NCBI GenBank assembly: GCA_964423405.1
Contig: CAYREY010000020.1
Span: 1 to 62,651, forward strand
Length of the DNA stretch: 62,651 bases
Direction: 5' to 3'
From: Bog-950 sp964423405
GTDB lineage: Bacteria; Bacteroidota; Bacteroidia; Chitinophagales; LD1
The notes beneath the pieces are model-generated. The model worked only from the letters and a program-made list of their open reading frames with translations. It was not told the DNA's origin and did not search any database. The position numbers and the translations under genes are program-made. The number at the start of each line of letters is the position of its first letter. The first letter of the stretch is position 1. This document shows positions 35,900 to 45,332 of the stretch, piece after piece.

Positions 35900-37063
35900 T
35901 TACTCTATCACCGGGTGGCGTTTAAACTCTTTGGTTTCGTCGAATAATTTGCGGTAGGTAATGTGGCGCTTGGCCAGTTTCGCGCCCAGTATTTCGCAGG
36001 TGCGTATCATACGGGCGTTAAAATCGCCTACCCATACCAGCTCTATTTCGTCCCAGCGGTTCTTGTGGCGTACCACATCATCGGCGGCCATTACTATAGC
36101 GCCTTCTATGCCTTTTTTCTGGTGCTCGGGCACCACCCCGAAAATGATACCGAATATTTTGCGGTTGGATTTATCAAACGTTTTGTACCACAAAAACTTG
36201 AGCATGCCCCACAGGTTAAGGTTGCCATGTACGTGTTTAAACCAGCCATTTAATTCGGGTAGCATTATAAAAATGGCAATGGGCTCGTTTTTATAGTACG
36301 CAAACCAGGCCAGGTAATCTACCATTACGGGCTTAAAACTGTATATCAGTTTTTGGGCCTGTTCGCTGCTCATTTCTTTAAAGTTGGGTAAAAATTTCCA
36401 GGTGCGGTTGTAAACACTGCGAAAGTCTTCGGCATACTGTTTCAGCTTATCTTTTTCAATATGGCGGAAACTATAATCGGGGTTTTGGCGCAGGCGGTCT
36501 ATAATTGCCTTGTAGCGTTCGGGGCGGGCATCGTTAATGCCAATAGAGTAGCTGTACTGCTGAAAATAATCTTTAAACCCGTAGGCTTCAAACAATTGTT
36601 TGTAGTAAGGCGGGTTGTAGTTCATTTGGTAAGTAGGCGGGGTAAAACCCTCTACCAGCAGCCCCCACCAGGCGTTGCGCTCACCAAAGTTGATGGGGCC
36701 ATCCATCGCTTCCATCTTTCGTTCCTGCAGCCATGCTTTGGCGGCATCAAACAGCAGGTTAGCCGCCTGTTGGTTGTTTATACACTCAAAAAAGCCACAG
36801 CCACCTGTCGGTTGCTCTTCAGTTTCGGCGGTGCGGTGGTTAATAAACGCGGCAATACGGCCAATGGTTTTTTCGCCATCTGTCAGTATCCAGCGGGCAC
36901 ACTCGCCGTGCTCAAAATGCGGGTTCTTTTGTGGGTCGAAAACCTTGCGCACGTCCTGTATAAGGGGCGCTATCCACTGGCTATCGGCCTGGTATATATC
37001 GTGCGGAAGATGATAAAACCCGTTCTCCGTCCCTGTATCGCTAACTTCTCTAATTTTCATCAT
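35900..37063 (-). CDS. GNAT-superfamily-like protein
   Basis: 387 residues without signal peptide or membrane helix. It resembles a family of two-lobed GNAT-fold proteins common in bacteria: opening VSDTGTENGFYHLPHDIYQADSQWIAPL, GRIAAFIN, then DGPINFGERNAWWGLLVEGFTPPTYQMNYNPPYYKQLFEAYGF and a C-terminal acetyl-CoA-like site GIIFGVVPEHQKKGIEGAIV. The acceptor substrate is not known. Its stop is 4 bases from the stop of the convergent CotH gene. Confidence 0.65.
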   Translation of the reverse strand: MMKIREVSDTGTENGFYHLPHDIYQADSQWIAPLIQDVRKVFDPQKNPHFEHGECARWILTDGEKTIGRIAAFINHRTAETEEQPTGGCGFFECINNQQAANLLFDAAKAWLQERKMEAMDGPINFGERNAWWGLLVEGFTPPTYQMNYNPPYYKQLFEAYGFKDYFQQYSYSIGINDARPERYKAIIDRLRQNPDYSFRHIEKDKLKQYAEDFRSVYNRTWKFLPNFKEMSSEQAQKLIYSFKPVMVDYLAWFAYYKNEPIAIFIMLPELNGWFKHVHGNLNLWGMLKFLWYKTFDKSNRKIFGIIFGVVPEHQKKGIEGAIVMAADDVVRHKNRWDEIELVWVGDFNARMIRTCEILGAKLAKRHITYRKLFDETKEFKRHPVIE

Positions 37064-37212
37064 ACAACAGCGTGAAGATACAAGTGCTATTGGTGTTTTA
37101 AAATTTTAACGCAAAACGAATAATTCGCTCACGCCACAGGTGTTTATTGGCCCTGTTTAAGCCGCCTGCTATTCAAAAAACCACACTTTACACAACAATG
37201 GTGAACAACCAA

Positions 37213-37242
37213 TTGATTTAATGTGGTTTTTAGGTAATATTG
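37213..37242 (+). promoter_or_regulatory. Promoter of odhB
   Basis: TTG (37213-37215), exactly 19 bases, TAATATTG (37235-37242), one mismatch from TAnnTTTG. Expected start of transcription near 37248, about 40 bases before the odhB ATG. Confidence 0.55.
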
Positions 37243-37288
37243 CATCCGGTTTGGGTAGCCCCGGGCCGTAAAAATTTAATTCTACAAA

Positions 37289-38527
37289 ATGACAGAAGTA
37301 AAAGTTCCTGCCTTAGCCGAATCTATATCGGAGGTAACCCTTAGCCGCTGGCTGGTTAAGGATGGCGATTATGTTGAGTTGGACCAACCACTATGCGAGT
37401 TTGAAACCGATAAGGCCTCTCAGGAGTTGCCTTCGCCGGTAGCCGGCATTATTAAACTGGTAGCTAACGATGGCGACGACCTTAAAATTGGTGCGCTTAT
37501 CTGCAATATCGACGAAACAGCTGCCCGCCCCGAAGGTGCTGCCACTAAAGAAGCTGCCCCTAAGGCCGAGGAGAAAAAGGCAGAACCTAAAAAGGAAGAG
37601 CCTAAGAAAGAGGAACCTAAAAAAGACGAGAAGAGCTATGCTACCGGTACACCATCGCCGGCTGCTAAAAAAATACTGGATGAAGGCGGCGTAAAAAATA
37701 CCGATGTAAAAGGCAGCGGTGTAAAAGGCCGTATTACCAAAGAGGATGCTATTAAAGCTGTACGCGATAAGGCTAATATGCCAACCCGCGAAGCCTTTAC
37801 CCGCAACGAACGCCGCGAAAAAATGAGCCGCCTGCGCAAAACTATCAGCGAGCGTTTGGTGTACAGCAAAAACAGTACGGCCATGCTTACTACCTTTAAC
37901 GAGGTAGATATGACCGCTATCAACAAAATACGCGAGAAATACGGCGATACTTTTAAGAAGAAAAACGAAGTAGGCCTGGGTATGATGAGCTTCTTTACCA
38001 AAGCGGTTTGCCTTGCCCTGGATAAATTCCCGAGTGTAAACGCTTCGATAGATGAAAACGAAATTATCTATCACGATTACGCCGATATTTCTATTGCCGT
38101 ATCTACCCCTAAAGGTTTGGTAGTGCCGGTTATCCGCAATGCCGAATCGCTTTCGCTGGCGGGTATAGAAAAGAAAGTAAAAGAGCTGGCTATAAAAGGC
38201 CGCGACGGTCAGTTAACCATGGATGAAATGACCGGCGGTACGTTCACTATCTCTAACGGTGGTGTGTTTGGCTCGCTGATGAGTACACCTATCATTAACC
38301 CACCGCAAACAGCCATACTGGGTATGCATAAAGTGCAGGACCGCCCTATGGCTATAGACGGACAGGTGGTAATACGCCCCATGATGTATGTGGCCCTTAG
38401 CTACGACCACCGTATTATAGATGGTAAGGAGTCGGTTAGCTTTTTGGTAGCCGTAAAAGATTTTCTGGAGAACCCACACAAAATGTTGCTGGGTGCCGAT
38501 CCGGTAGATTTGCTGCTGGATATATAA
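37289..38527 (+). CDS. odhB: 2-oxoglutarate dehydrogenase E2 (dihydrolipoyl succinyltransferase)
   Basis: 412 residues. The lipoyl domain carries the lipoylated Lys42 in EFETDKASQELP. A Lys/Glu/Pro linker with repeated KKEEP units follows (about 85-115), then the E3-binding domain (SPAAKKILDEGGVKNTDVKGSGVKGRITKEDAI) and the catalytic domain, with TISNGGVFGSLMSTPIINPPQTAILGMH and the active-site His in SYDHRIIDGKES. It transfers succinyl groups to CoA within the TCA-cycle complex. E1 (sucA/odhA) is not in the window; E3 (lpd) is 5.3 kb downstream on the same strand. Confidence 0.93.
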   Translation: MTEVKVPALAESISEVTLSRWLVKDGDYVELDQPLCEFETDKASQELPSPVAGIIKLVANDGDDLKIGALICNIDETAARPEGAATKEAAPKAEEKKAEPKKEEPKKEEPKKDEKSYATGTPSPAAKKILDEGGVKNTDVKGSGVKGRITKEDAIKAVRDKANMPTREAFTRNERREKMSRLRKTISERLVYSKNSTAMLTTFNEVDMTAINKIREKYGDTFKKKNEVGLGMMSFFTKAVCLALDKFPSVNASIDENEIIYHDYADISIAVSTPKGLVVPVIRNAESLSLAGIEKKVKELAIKGRDGQLTMDEMTGGTFTISNGGVFGSLMSTPIINPPQTAILGMHKVQDRPMAIDGQVVIRPMMYVALSYDHRIIDGKESVSFLVAVKDFLENPHKMLLGADPVDLLLDI

Positions 38528-38599
38528 CGTAGTAATGCCCCGGTGCAGATTACTCTGTACCAGGGCATACCAATCGTATGAAAAAATTATATTAGTTGT

Positions 38600-38635
38600 A
38601 AAGCCGGTAGCAGTACAAAATCTGCTACCGGCTTT
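38600..38635. terminator. Bidirectional terminator
   Basis: AAAGCCGGTAGCAG and CTGCTACCGGCTTT form a 14-bp perfect stem around an 8-base loop, with T-rich flanks. It separates the convergent odhB and Omp28-like genes. Confidence 0.85.
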
Positions 38636-38637
38636 TA

Positions 38638-40572
38638 TTATTTAAGAATAACCCGCTGGGTTAATCTGCTATATTCTGTTTCAATGTTTACAAAATATAG
38701 GCCTGGTGCTGTGTTGTCCGCTTTCCATTCTACCGAGTGTGTTCCATTGTTGTAGTAAGCTGCTGCCGGTTGTGCAATCACCCTGCCCGATAAATCAGTA
38801 ATAGTTATTTGAGTATTTGCGCTGCGGGTAAGGTTAAACTCAATATTTAACTGTGTGCTGAACGGGTTGGGGTAAATACGGGTTGTGAGGGCATCGTTTG
38901 TTTGTTCATCTATTCCCGATGGTGTTTCGGGGCTTAGGTCAAGCGACACTGATTCTGAGTTAAGAATTTCTCTGCCCGATATACTGGCGTCGTATTTTTG
39001 TACAAGTGCCACCAGTTTTATGCGGTTTTCGTTTTGGTCTATGGGTAGTGTATCGCTGTAGGTATAGGTGTATTGGGTGTTGTAAGGTATGCTGGCCGGT
39101 AAAATACCCGATGTGCCCCAGGTGCCACCCAACATAGTACGCACTACATTACGGTGAACATGGCCAACAATGGGGTTGCCTGCACCATAGTAAGGGTGGC
39201 CACTTACTGTGTTGTAATAGTTTACCTGGTCAAATCCGGTACCGGTTCCGGTTACACTGTCTTCTACTACTATCAGGTTCAAGCGTACATCGCCGGTTAC
39301 ATTGCCTTTAAAATCGGCTTCAACCACAGCAGTAAATATGCGGGTTACCGAATCCCAGGTTTGCGATTTTACAGATACCGCTACCGGTGTTACAACCTGT
39401 AGGCGTTCTATAACATCGCTTTCCCACAGCCCACGGTTTCGTTCTATAGTTCCGTTGCCATCAAGATCGTGCCTGTCTATAGTACCAGCCGGGTAAGATG
39501 TGATGAACTCGCTGTTAAAGTTATTGCTATATTCGTTTACCATACCATCGCTGTTGTGATGTGCCACCACTATAGCATTAGTGTAGTTGGAGGCAATATT
39601 GGCAGCGTTTACAAAACCATCTGGCGCAAACTGGCTCCAGGCTCCGGTTGCTTCTTCAAGCAGTACTTTTTTAACCGGTAATGCCGATAGTGTGTTTATG
39701 GTTGTGCAGATGGTATCGTTGCTTTTTTCCAGTTCTGCGTTGCCGTTGGTTTCTTTTATGGCTACACAGATGTCATACTGCCCTGGTGTGCTAAGGTCAG
39801 CTGGGGCAGTAAAGGTAAGGGTATCGCTAACACCAGTGGTTATGTTAAGCGATTGAAATGTTTGTACTACGGGAGTTTGCCCGTTTAGTTTATACTCCAG
39901 TTTAATCGAGGTTATCGGGCTGGTACCTCTGTTGGTTATTACACTCTTTATACTTGTTACGGTGGCAACGTCATACTCCGGAAGTAAAACAGCACTGGAC
40001 TCACCATTAACAGACAGTAATGAGTAGATTCTAACATCATCTACAGCTAATCCCTCTGCCCACAAATTGTGGTCGTTGTGTCTGAAAGCAAGTTTAATGT
40101 TATTCTGTAAGTAGGCCGAAAGGTTAATAGTTACAGTTTGCCAGGTAGTGCCGGCTGCAAGGTCAAGCAGGTTGTTAAAACTAGCGCCGTTGTTGGTAGA
40201 TATCTCCAGGTGAGCGGTAGAGCCGTAAGCCGCTGTAGTGTAATAACTGAAAGTAATAGCCACACCGTTATACGACGATAGGTTAAGTGTAGGGGTAATT
40301 AACCTGTCCTGATCGGCTTTGTTGGCATTAGTTGTGTTGTCGTCGTGTTTATCGTCGTTGCTGGCGGCGTATTTAGTGTGTGGGGGTATGTTGAAATACG
40401 AGCTGGCTAAGTTGTCGCCAAATTCAAAGCCGAAAGATGGGGTGCTTTGTGTGCGGGACCAGCCGGGGGGCAAAGTGCCCTGTTCAAAATTTTGTTGCAG
40501 TATAGTAACCTGTGCTGTTGCCCCTGTATATGCCAGTAGCAGTAACAGTAGCGTTTTAACCTTGTTTTTCAT
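38638..40572 (-). CDS. T9SS-sorted protein with choice-of-anchor J and Omp28-like domain
   Basis: 644 residues, exported (signal KNKVKTLLLLLLAYTGATAQ). A MAM/cleaved-adhesin-like domain comes first (LQQNFEQGTLPPGW to AVDDVRIY, about 22-185), then an Ig-like part, then an Omp28-type thioredoxin-fold domain (about 300-540; VLLEEATGAWSQFAPDGFV, VAHHNSDGM, AGTIDRHDLDG). The type A T9SS sorting domain ends it (IYPNPFSTQLNIEFNL). In Omp28 relatives the active site reads WCxxCP; here it is WSQFAP, with Ser313 and Ala316 at the Cys positions, so no thiol chemistry is possible. It is probably a cell-surface or secreted adhesin-like protein. Confidence 0.82.
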   Translation of the reverse strand: MKNKVKTLLLLLLAYTGATAQVTILQQNFEQGTLPPGWSRTQSTPSFGFEFGDNLASSYFNIPPHTKYAASNDDKHDDNTTNANKADQDRLITPTLNLSSYNGVAITFSYYTTAAYGSTAHLEISTNNGASFNNLLDLAAGTTWQTVTINLSAYLQNNIKLAFRHNDHNLWAEGLAVDDVRIYSLLSVNGESSAVLLPEYDVATVTSIKSVITNRGTSPITSIKLEYKLNGQTPVVQTFQSLNITTGVSDTLTFTAPADLSTPGQYDICVAIKETNGNAELEKSNDTICTTINTLSALPVKKVLLEEATGAWSQFAPDGFVNAANIASNYTNAIVVAHHNSDGMVNEYSNNFNSEFITSYPAGTIDRHDLDGNGTIERNRGLWESDVIERLQVVTPVAVSVKSQTWDSVTRIFTAVVEADFKGNVTGDVRLNLIVVEDSVTGTGTGFDQVNYYNTVSGHPYYGAGNPIVGHVHRNVVRTMLGGTWGTSGILPASIPYNTQYTYTYSDTLPIDQNENRIKLVALVQKYDASISGREILNSESVSLDLSPETPSGIDEQTNDALTTRIYPNPFSTQLNIEFNLTRSANTQITITDLSGRVIAQPAAAYYNNGTHSVEWKADNTAPGLYFVNIETEYSRLTQRVILK

Positions 40573-40745
40573 AACGATTGGTTTTGTGTTAGGTAATATT
40601 TCTTACACAAAAGTCGCCCGCAATGAGTGGCACAGACGGGTTATTGTACCAATGGCATGGTATATTGTATAAACGGCAGGGTTGTATGTATTAACTGCAT
40701 AACAGCGGTTTTTATTGGCAGGCGGCGGGTAGTTGCAATACAGGG

Positions 40746-41450
40746 TTACTGCCCGTACAGAGCCAGAAACTCTTCTTTTTTGGTGCGGGATAAAGGAACC
40801 TGCTCACCGTTTTGCATAATAATATAGCCGCCTTCGCTTTTTACTATCCGTTTTATCAGTTGCAGATTGATGAGGTGCGATTTATGTGTGCGGTAGAAAC
40901 CATGGGGCGATAGCAGGGTTTCTAATTCGCCCAGTTGTTTGGTTATTAGTACCTTTTCATTATTCGCCAGGTGTACGGTGGTATAGTTAGCGTCAGATTC
41001 GCACCGCACTATTTCGTTTACATGGTAAAAGCTAAGCCCGTCGCCATTGGGCAGCATTACCACCTGCGAATCGGGCTGGTAGGCTTTGCCGGCGTTCCGC
41101 CGTTTGGTTATTTTATCAATAGCTGCGGTAAGGTCTATGATGTTTACGGGCTTAATCAGGTAGTCGGCGGCCTGTTGCTTTAATGCCTGTAAGGCGTATT
41201 TGTCGTGCGATGTGGTAAACACCACGTCAAACTTGCGGTCGGGTAGTTTATCCAGTAGTTCTACCCCGCTCATGCCGGGCATCTCTACATCTAAAAAAAC
41301 AATGTCGGGGGTGTGTTTTTTAATAGCCGAAAAACCGCTGATAGCATCGGCGCATTGTTCCTGTATGGTAATGTGTTTAAAGTTAGAGGATAGCAAATCT
41401 TCCAACACCAGTCGGAAAGCAGGCTCATCGTCTATTATTATGGCTTTCAT
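40746..41450 (-). CDS. LytTR-family response regulator
   Basis: 234 residues: a receiver domain (phosphoacceptor Asp54 in DIVFLDVEMPGMSG, acidic pair IIDDE at 7-9, and Lys in YLIKPVN) followed by a LytTR DNA-binding domain (about 125-232; VMLPNGDGLSFYHVNEIVRCESDANYTTVHLAN and GFYRTHKSHLINL). LytTR regulators are usually driven by LytS-type His_kinase proteins. Here the divergent neighbour is a hybrid HisKA kinase that shares the promoter region, 49 bases away. Confidence 0.9.
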   Translation of the reverse strand: MKAIIIDDEPAFRLVLEDLLSSNFKHITIQEQCADAISGFSAIKKHTPDIVFLDVEMPGMSGVELLDKLPDRKFDVVFTTSHDKYALQALKQQAADYLIKPVNIIDLTAAIDKITKRRNAGKAYQPDSQVVMLPNGDGLSFYHVNEIVRCESDANYTTVHLANNEKVLITKQLGELETLLSPHGFYRTHKSHLINLQLIKRIVKSEGGYIIMQNGEQVPLSRTKKEEFLALYGQ

Positions 41451-41498
41451 TAAGCGGTGTTTCTTGTAGCTAAGCTAAAAAATGTAATTTGTCGGGCA

Positions 41499-43736
41499 AT
41501 GAGTAAGGCCGAATCGTTTACAACGCTTACACCTGCCGGGGTGTTGCAGAAGATAAAAGCAGAAAAGGATGTAGCAGAGAAAATACGGCTACAGATATTT
41601 TTTTTACACAAGTATCCGGCTACCGACCGCAGTATAGCCTACCCCATGGCAATGCGTATTATTAAAACGGCCAGGCAACATAGTATGCTGGCCGAGTATG
41701 CTGCCGGTTGTCAGCTGGTAGCGATGTACCTGCTTGGCGATGGTGATTTTAAAAGCGCGTTAAAGTACATTGATGCCGGCGAAAAAGCAGCTATTGAGGC
41801 CAATGCCGAAGTTACCCTGGCTTCGCTATACCGCAACCGGTACATACTTAATATTATGCAGGGTAAAGTGCCCGAGAGTATTGATAGTATTACGCGCTGT
41901 ATTGCTATAGCCGAGCGGTTGAACAATGAAATGATATTGATGACCGCCTATATAAACATAGCGGAGTTAATAGCCAACCATGTACAGGACTACCCACGCA
42001 GTATTGGTTATTTAGAGAAGTCGCTGGCAATAACCACCAAAAATAATAAGCCGTTTACACGCAGTGGTGCGCTTATTGCAATGGGTGAGATATATAACCT
42101 TACCGGCGAATTTGCCAAAGCCCAAAAAGTACTGGATGAAGCTTATAGAATTGTGCGCAAACACCAGTTGAAAGTACCCGAAACACGAGCGTTGTGTGCT
42201 ATGGGCGGGTACTACAAAGCCACTAAAAAATATAAGCAGGCCCTGGAGCAGTTTCACAAAGTAGAGGCATTGATAAAGGAGATAGGCGAAGGCTCACTTG
42301 AACAGATTGTGTATTATCAATTGGCGCATATTTACTTTAAGCTTAATAACGTTGTTGCTGCGCGTAAATACATTCGTAAGTATTTGAAATTTGATAGTGG
42401 TAACCAAAGTGCCTATGAAAGCGTAAATCTTAAAATCCTTCAATCGGAGATGTTGGCCAAAGAGGGGCAGTACAAAAAAGCCTGGCAATATATGTTGCAG
42501 GCCCACGAAATTGCCGACTCGCTGTATAAAGACGACACCAAGCGCAAGATTGACATAGTAGCCAAAGCGCACCAGGCAGAAATTCTGGCAAAAGAAAAAG
42601 CTATAGCCGAAGACCACGCCCGGCAGCGGATGGATTTTTTGGCCAATATGAGCCACGAAATACGCTCGCCCATGAATGCAGTGCTGGGTATAGGCAATAT
42701 ACTGCTGAAACGAAATGCCGCCAACAGCAATACTGGTTATATAAAAACCATTATTTCATCATCTGAAGCGCTGCTGGAGGTGGTTAACGATATACTGGAC
42801 ATATCGAAGATAGACGCCGGTAAACTGAGTATAGTGCCTGAAGATGCATCGGTAGTTGATGTACTTAACGGGGTTAAAAATATATTTGAACATAAAGCTG
42901 CAGAAAAGGGGATTAGCTTTGATTGCCATATTGCTGAAGAAATAGCCAGCCGGTATGATTTTGATGCCCACCGGCTGCGGCAGGTGCTTATTAACCTGGC
43001 GGGTAATGCAATAAAATTTACTACCAGCGGCAGCGTACAGATAGCGGTTAGCCTGCTGAATAAAAAGCGCAACGCACATACCTTACAGTTTAAAGTAAGC
43101 GATACGGGTATAGGCATGAGCCAGCAGCAACTAACCAAAATTTTTGAACGATATGAGCAGGCTGATAAACTGACTACCCGCCGCTACGGCGGCACCGGCC
43201 TGGGGTTAAGCATATCCAAAAAAATAGTAGAGATGATGGGTGGTAAAATAACCGCGCAAAGCCAGGCCGGTAAGGGCTCGGTGTTTATAGTTGAGCTTAA
43301 ACTTACACCGGTTTACACTAACCCGGCAAGTACAGGGGGCGATATTGATTTATATACCGGGGTTTTGAACGGTAAACGGTTTTTAATAGCAGATGACAAT
43401 GCGGTAAACCTGTCGGTTTTGGGGCAAACTTTAACCGATTTACTACCGCAAAGTGTTGTAATTTCTGTTAATAACGGCGAAGAGGTATTGGCTGAGTTAA
43501 AAACGCAAACGTTCGATTTTTTAATAACCGATTTGCATATGCCGGTAATGAATGGAATAACTGCTGTAAATCACATAAAAAAGGACGGTAAACACCCGCA
43601 AATGAAGGTAATAGCGCTTACTGCCACCATTGCACTGGCCGATACCACACAAATGCAGAAAATGGGTTTTGATGCCTGGATGAATAAGCCTTACAAGGAG
43701 GCGGAATTATTTAAAACACTTTACACACTTTTATAG
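41499..43736 (+). CDS. Soluble hybrid histidine kinase with TPR sensor
   Basis: 745 residues from the ATG at 41499; the open frame to 41457 adds 14 residues and would reach almost to the divergent LytTR start. No signal peptide or membrane helix is seen. TPR-like helical repeats span about 30-350 (for example YNLTGEFAKAQKVLDEAYRIV), followed by HisKA with His386 in NMSHEIRSPMNAVLG, HATPase_c (VLINLAGNAIKFT, DTGIGMS, GTGLGLSISKKIVEMMGG) and a C-terminal receiver with Asp678 in FLITDLHMPVMNG. It lacks an HPt domain, so a phosphotransfer partner would be needed. It is divergently paired with the LytTR gene. Confidence 0.9.
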   Translation: MSKAESFTTLTPAGVLQKIKAEKDVAEKIRLQIFFLHKYPATDRSIAYPMAMRIIKTARQHSMLAEYAAGCQLVAMYLLGDGDFKSALKYIDAGEKAAIEANAEVTLASLYRNRYILNIMQGKVPESIDSITRCIAIAERLNNEMILMTAYINIAELIANHVQDYPRSIGYLEKSLAITTKNNKPFTRSGALIAMGEIYNLTGEFAKAQKVLDEAYRIVRKHQLKVPETRALCAMGGYYKATKKYKQALEQFHKVEALIKEIGEGSLEQIVYYQLAHIYFKLNNVVAARKYIRKYLKFDSGNQSAYESVNLKILQSEMLAKEGQYKKAWQYMLQAHEIADSLYKDDTKRKIDIVAKAHQAEILAKEKAIAEDHARQRMDFLANMSHEIRSPMNAVLGIGNILLKRNAANSNTGYIKTIISSSEALLEVVNDILDISKIDAGKLSIVPEDASVVDVLNGVKNIFEHKAAEKGISFDCHIAEEIASRYDFDAHRLRQVLINLAGNAIKFTTSGSVQIAVSLLNKKRNAHTLQFKVSDTGIGMSQQQLTKIFERYEQADKLTTRRYGGTGLGLSISKKIVEMMGGKITAQSQAGKGSVFIVELKLTPVYTNPASTGGDIDLYTGVLNGKRFLIADDNAVNLSVLGQTLTDLLPQSVVISVNNGEEVLAELKTQTFDFLITDLHMPVMNGITAVNHIKKDGKHPQMKVIALTATIALADTTQMQKMGFDAWMNKPYKEAELFKTLYTLL

Positions 43737-43780
43737 CAGAAATAAGAATCTTAAATATTTTAGCGCCTCAAAAATACGGT

Positions 43781-45184
43781 ATGAGTAAATATAATGTTGT
43801 AGTGATAGGTTCGGGCCCCGGCGGTTATATTGCCGCTATACGCAGCGCCCAGTTAGGTAATAAAGTAGCTATTATAGAGAAATACGATGTACTGGGTGGC
43901 ACCTGCACCAATGTGGGTTGTATCCCGTCTAAAGCATTGCTCGATTCATCGGAGCATTACCACAATGCCGAGAAAGCTTTTGAAGAGCACGGTATAACTA
44001 CCAAAGGCCTGAATTTTGATTTTGGTAAAATGATTAGCCGTAAAGATGGCGTGGTAAAAGCCAATAACGACGGCATTGCGTTCTTAATGAAAAAGAACAA
44101 AATAGATACCTACTTCGGTACCGGTTCGTTTGTAAACAAAAACAAAATTGCCGTTACCAATGCCAAAGGCGAGGTAACCGAAATAGAGACCGAAAAAACC
44201 ATTATAGCTACCGGTAGCAAGCCAACCAAACTGCCGTTTATTACTATCGATAAAAAACGGGTGATTACCTCTACCGAAGCCCTTACGCTTAAAGAAGTAC
44301 CTAAACACCTGGTAATAATAGGTGGCGGTATTATTGGCGTAGAGCTGGGCTCGGTGTACCTGCGCTTAGGTGCCAAGGTTACCGTAATAGAGTTTTTAGA
44401 TAAAATAGTACCCAGTATGGATGATGAAGTGGGTAAAGAACTGTTACGCGTATTGCGCAAACAGGGTATGGAGTTTATGCTAAGCACCAAAGTAACCGGT
44501 GCTACCACCAAAGGTAAAGAGGTAACTGTAACAGCCGAAAATAAAGCAGGAGAGAAGGTAGAAGTAAAAGGCGATTACTGCCTGGTAGCTGTAGGCCGTG
44601 TGCCGTTTACCGAAGGCCTGGCGCTTGAAAATGCCGGACTGAAAGTAGATGAAAGAGGCCGCATACCGGTTAACGATCATTTAGAAACTGCTGTGCCGGG
44701 TATATATGCCATAGGCGATGTGGTACGTGGCGCTATGCTGGCTCACAAAGCCGAAGAAGAAGGCGCATTTGTTGCTGAAACAATGGCTGGTCAGCACCCA
44801 CATATTAACTACAACTTAATACCTGGTGTAGCCTATACCTGGCCAGAGGCTTCATCGGTTGGCGCTACCGAGCAGGAGCTAAAACAGAAAGGTGTGGCTT
44901 ATAAGAGCGGTAAGTTTCCGTTCCGTGCATTGGGCCGTGCCCGTGCCAGCGGCGATTTAGATGGCTTTGTAAAAGTACTGGCCGATAAAGAAACCGACGA
45001 GATACTTGGCGTACACATTATTGGTGCCCGCGCTGCCGACTTAATTATTGAAGGCGTAGTAGCTATGGAATACCGTGCCAGCGCCGAAGATATAAGCCGC
45101 ATGAGCCACCCGCACCCAACCTACACCGAGGCGTTTAAAGAAGCCTGCCTGATAGCAACCGACAACAGGCCATTGAATATGTAA
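43781..45184 (+). CDS. lpd: Dihydrolipoyl dehydrogenase (E3)
   Basis: 467 residues, standard length. FAD-binding GSGPGGYIAAI, the redox disulfide Cys42/Cys47 in GGTCTNVGCIPSKALL, the NAD-binding VIIGGGIIGVELGSVYLRLGA, GYAIGDV-like IYAIGDVV, and the C-terminal HPHPTYTEAFKEA with the His-Glu catalytic pair. It regenerates lipoamide for 2-oxo-acid dehydrogenases, including the OdhB encoded at 37289-38527. Monocistronic: 44 bases follow the kinase gene and a strong terminator follows lpd. Confidence 0.95.
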   Translation: MSKYNVVVIGSGPGGYIAAIRSAQLGNKVAIIEKYDVLGGTCTNVGCIPSKALLDSSEHYHNAEKAFEEHGITTKGLNFDFGKMISRKDGVVKANNDGIAFLMKKNKIDTYFGTGSFVNKNKIAVTNAKGEVTEIETEKTIIATGSKPTKLPFITIDKKRVITSTEALTLKEVPKHLVIIGGGIIGVELGSVYLRLGAKVTVIEFLDKIVPSMDDEVGKELLRVLRKQGMEFMLSTKVTGATTKGKEVTVTAENKAGEKVEVKGDYCLVAVGRVPFTEGLALENAGLKVDERGRIPVNDHLETAVPGIYAIGDVVRGAMLAHKAEEEGAFVAETMAGQHPHINYNLIPGVAYTWPEASSVGATEQELKQKGVAYKSGKFPFRALGRARASGDLDGFVKVLADKETDEILGVHIIGARAADLIIEGVVAMEYRASAEDISRMSHPHPTYTEAFKEACLIATDNRPLNM

Positions 45185-45196
45185 TACATCAACTAA

Positions 45197-45230
45197 CAAA
45201 AGAGGCAGGTTTTATAACCTGCCTCTTTTG
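45197..45230 (+). terminator. Terminator of lpd
   Basis: CAAAAGAGGCAGGTT and AACCTGCCTCTTTTG are perfect complements around a 4-base loop, followed by TTTTATAG, 12 bases after the lpd stop. Confidence 0.9.
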
Positions 45231-45275
45231 TTTTATAGATAACCTGATTTGTAAGGGAAAGTAAGTTTTGCCTTT

Positions 45276-45303
45276 TCACCCTTCGACTCCGCTCAGGGTG
45301 ACA
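45276..45303 (-). repeat. Hairpin repeat, copy B, left border of the GIY-YIG gene
   Basis: Read on the minus strand: TGTCA (45303-45299), stem TCACCCT (45301-45295), loop GAGCGGAGTCGA (45294-45283), stem AGGGTGA (45282-45276), a 7-bp stem. The loop is identical to copies A and C. TGTCA points inward to the GIY-YIG gene, opposite to copy C on the other side. Confidence 0.88.
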
Positions 45304-45332
45304 TGGATGGTTAGCGCTTCTTGTATATTAGA

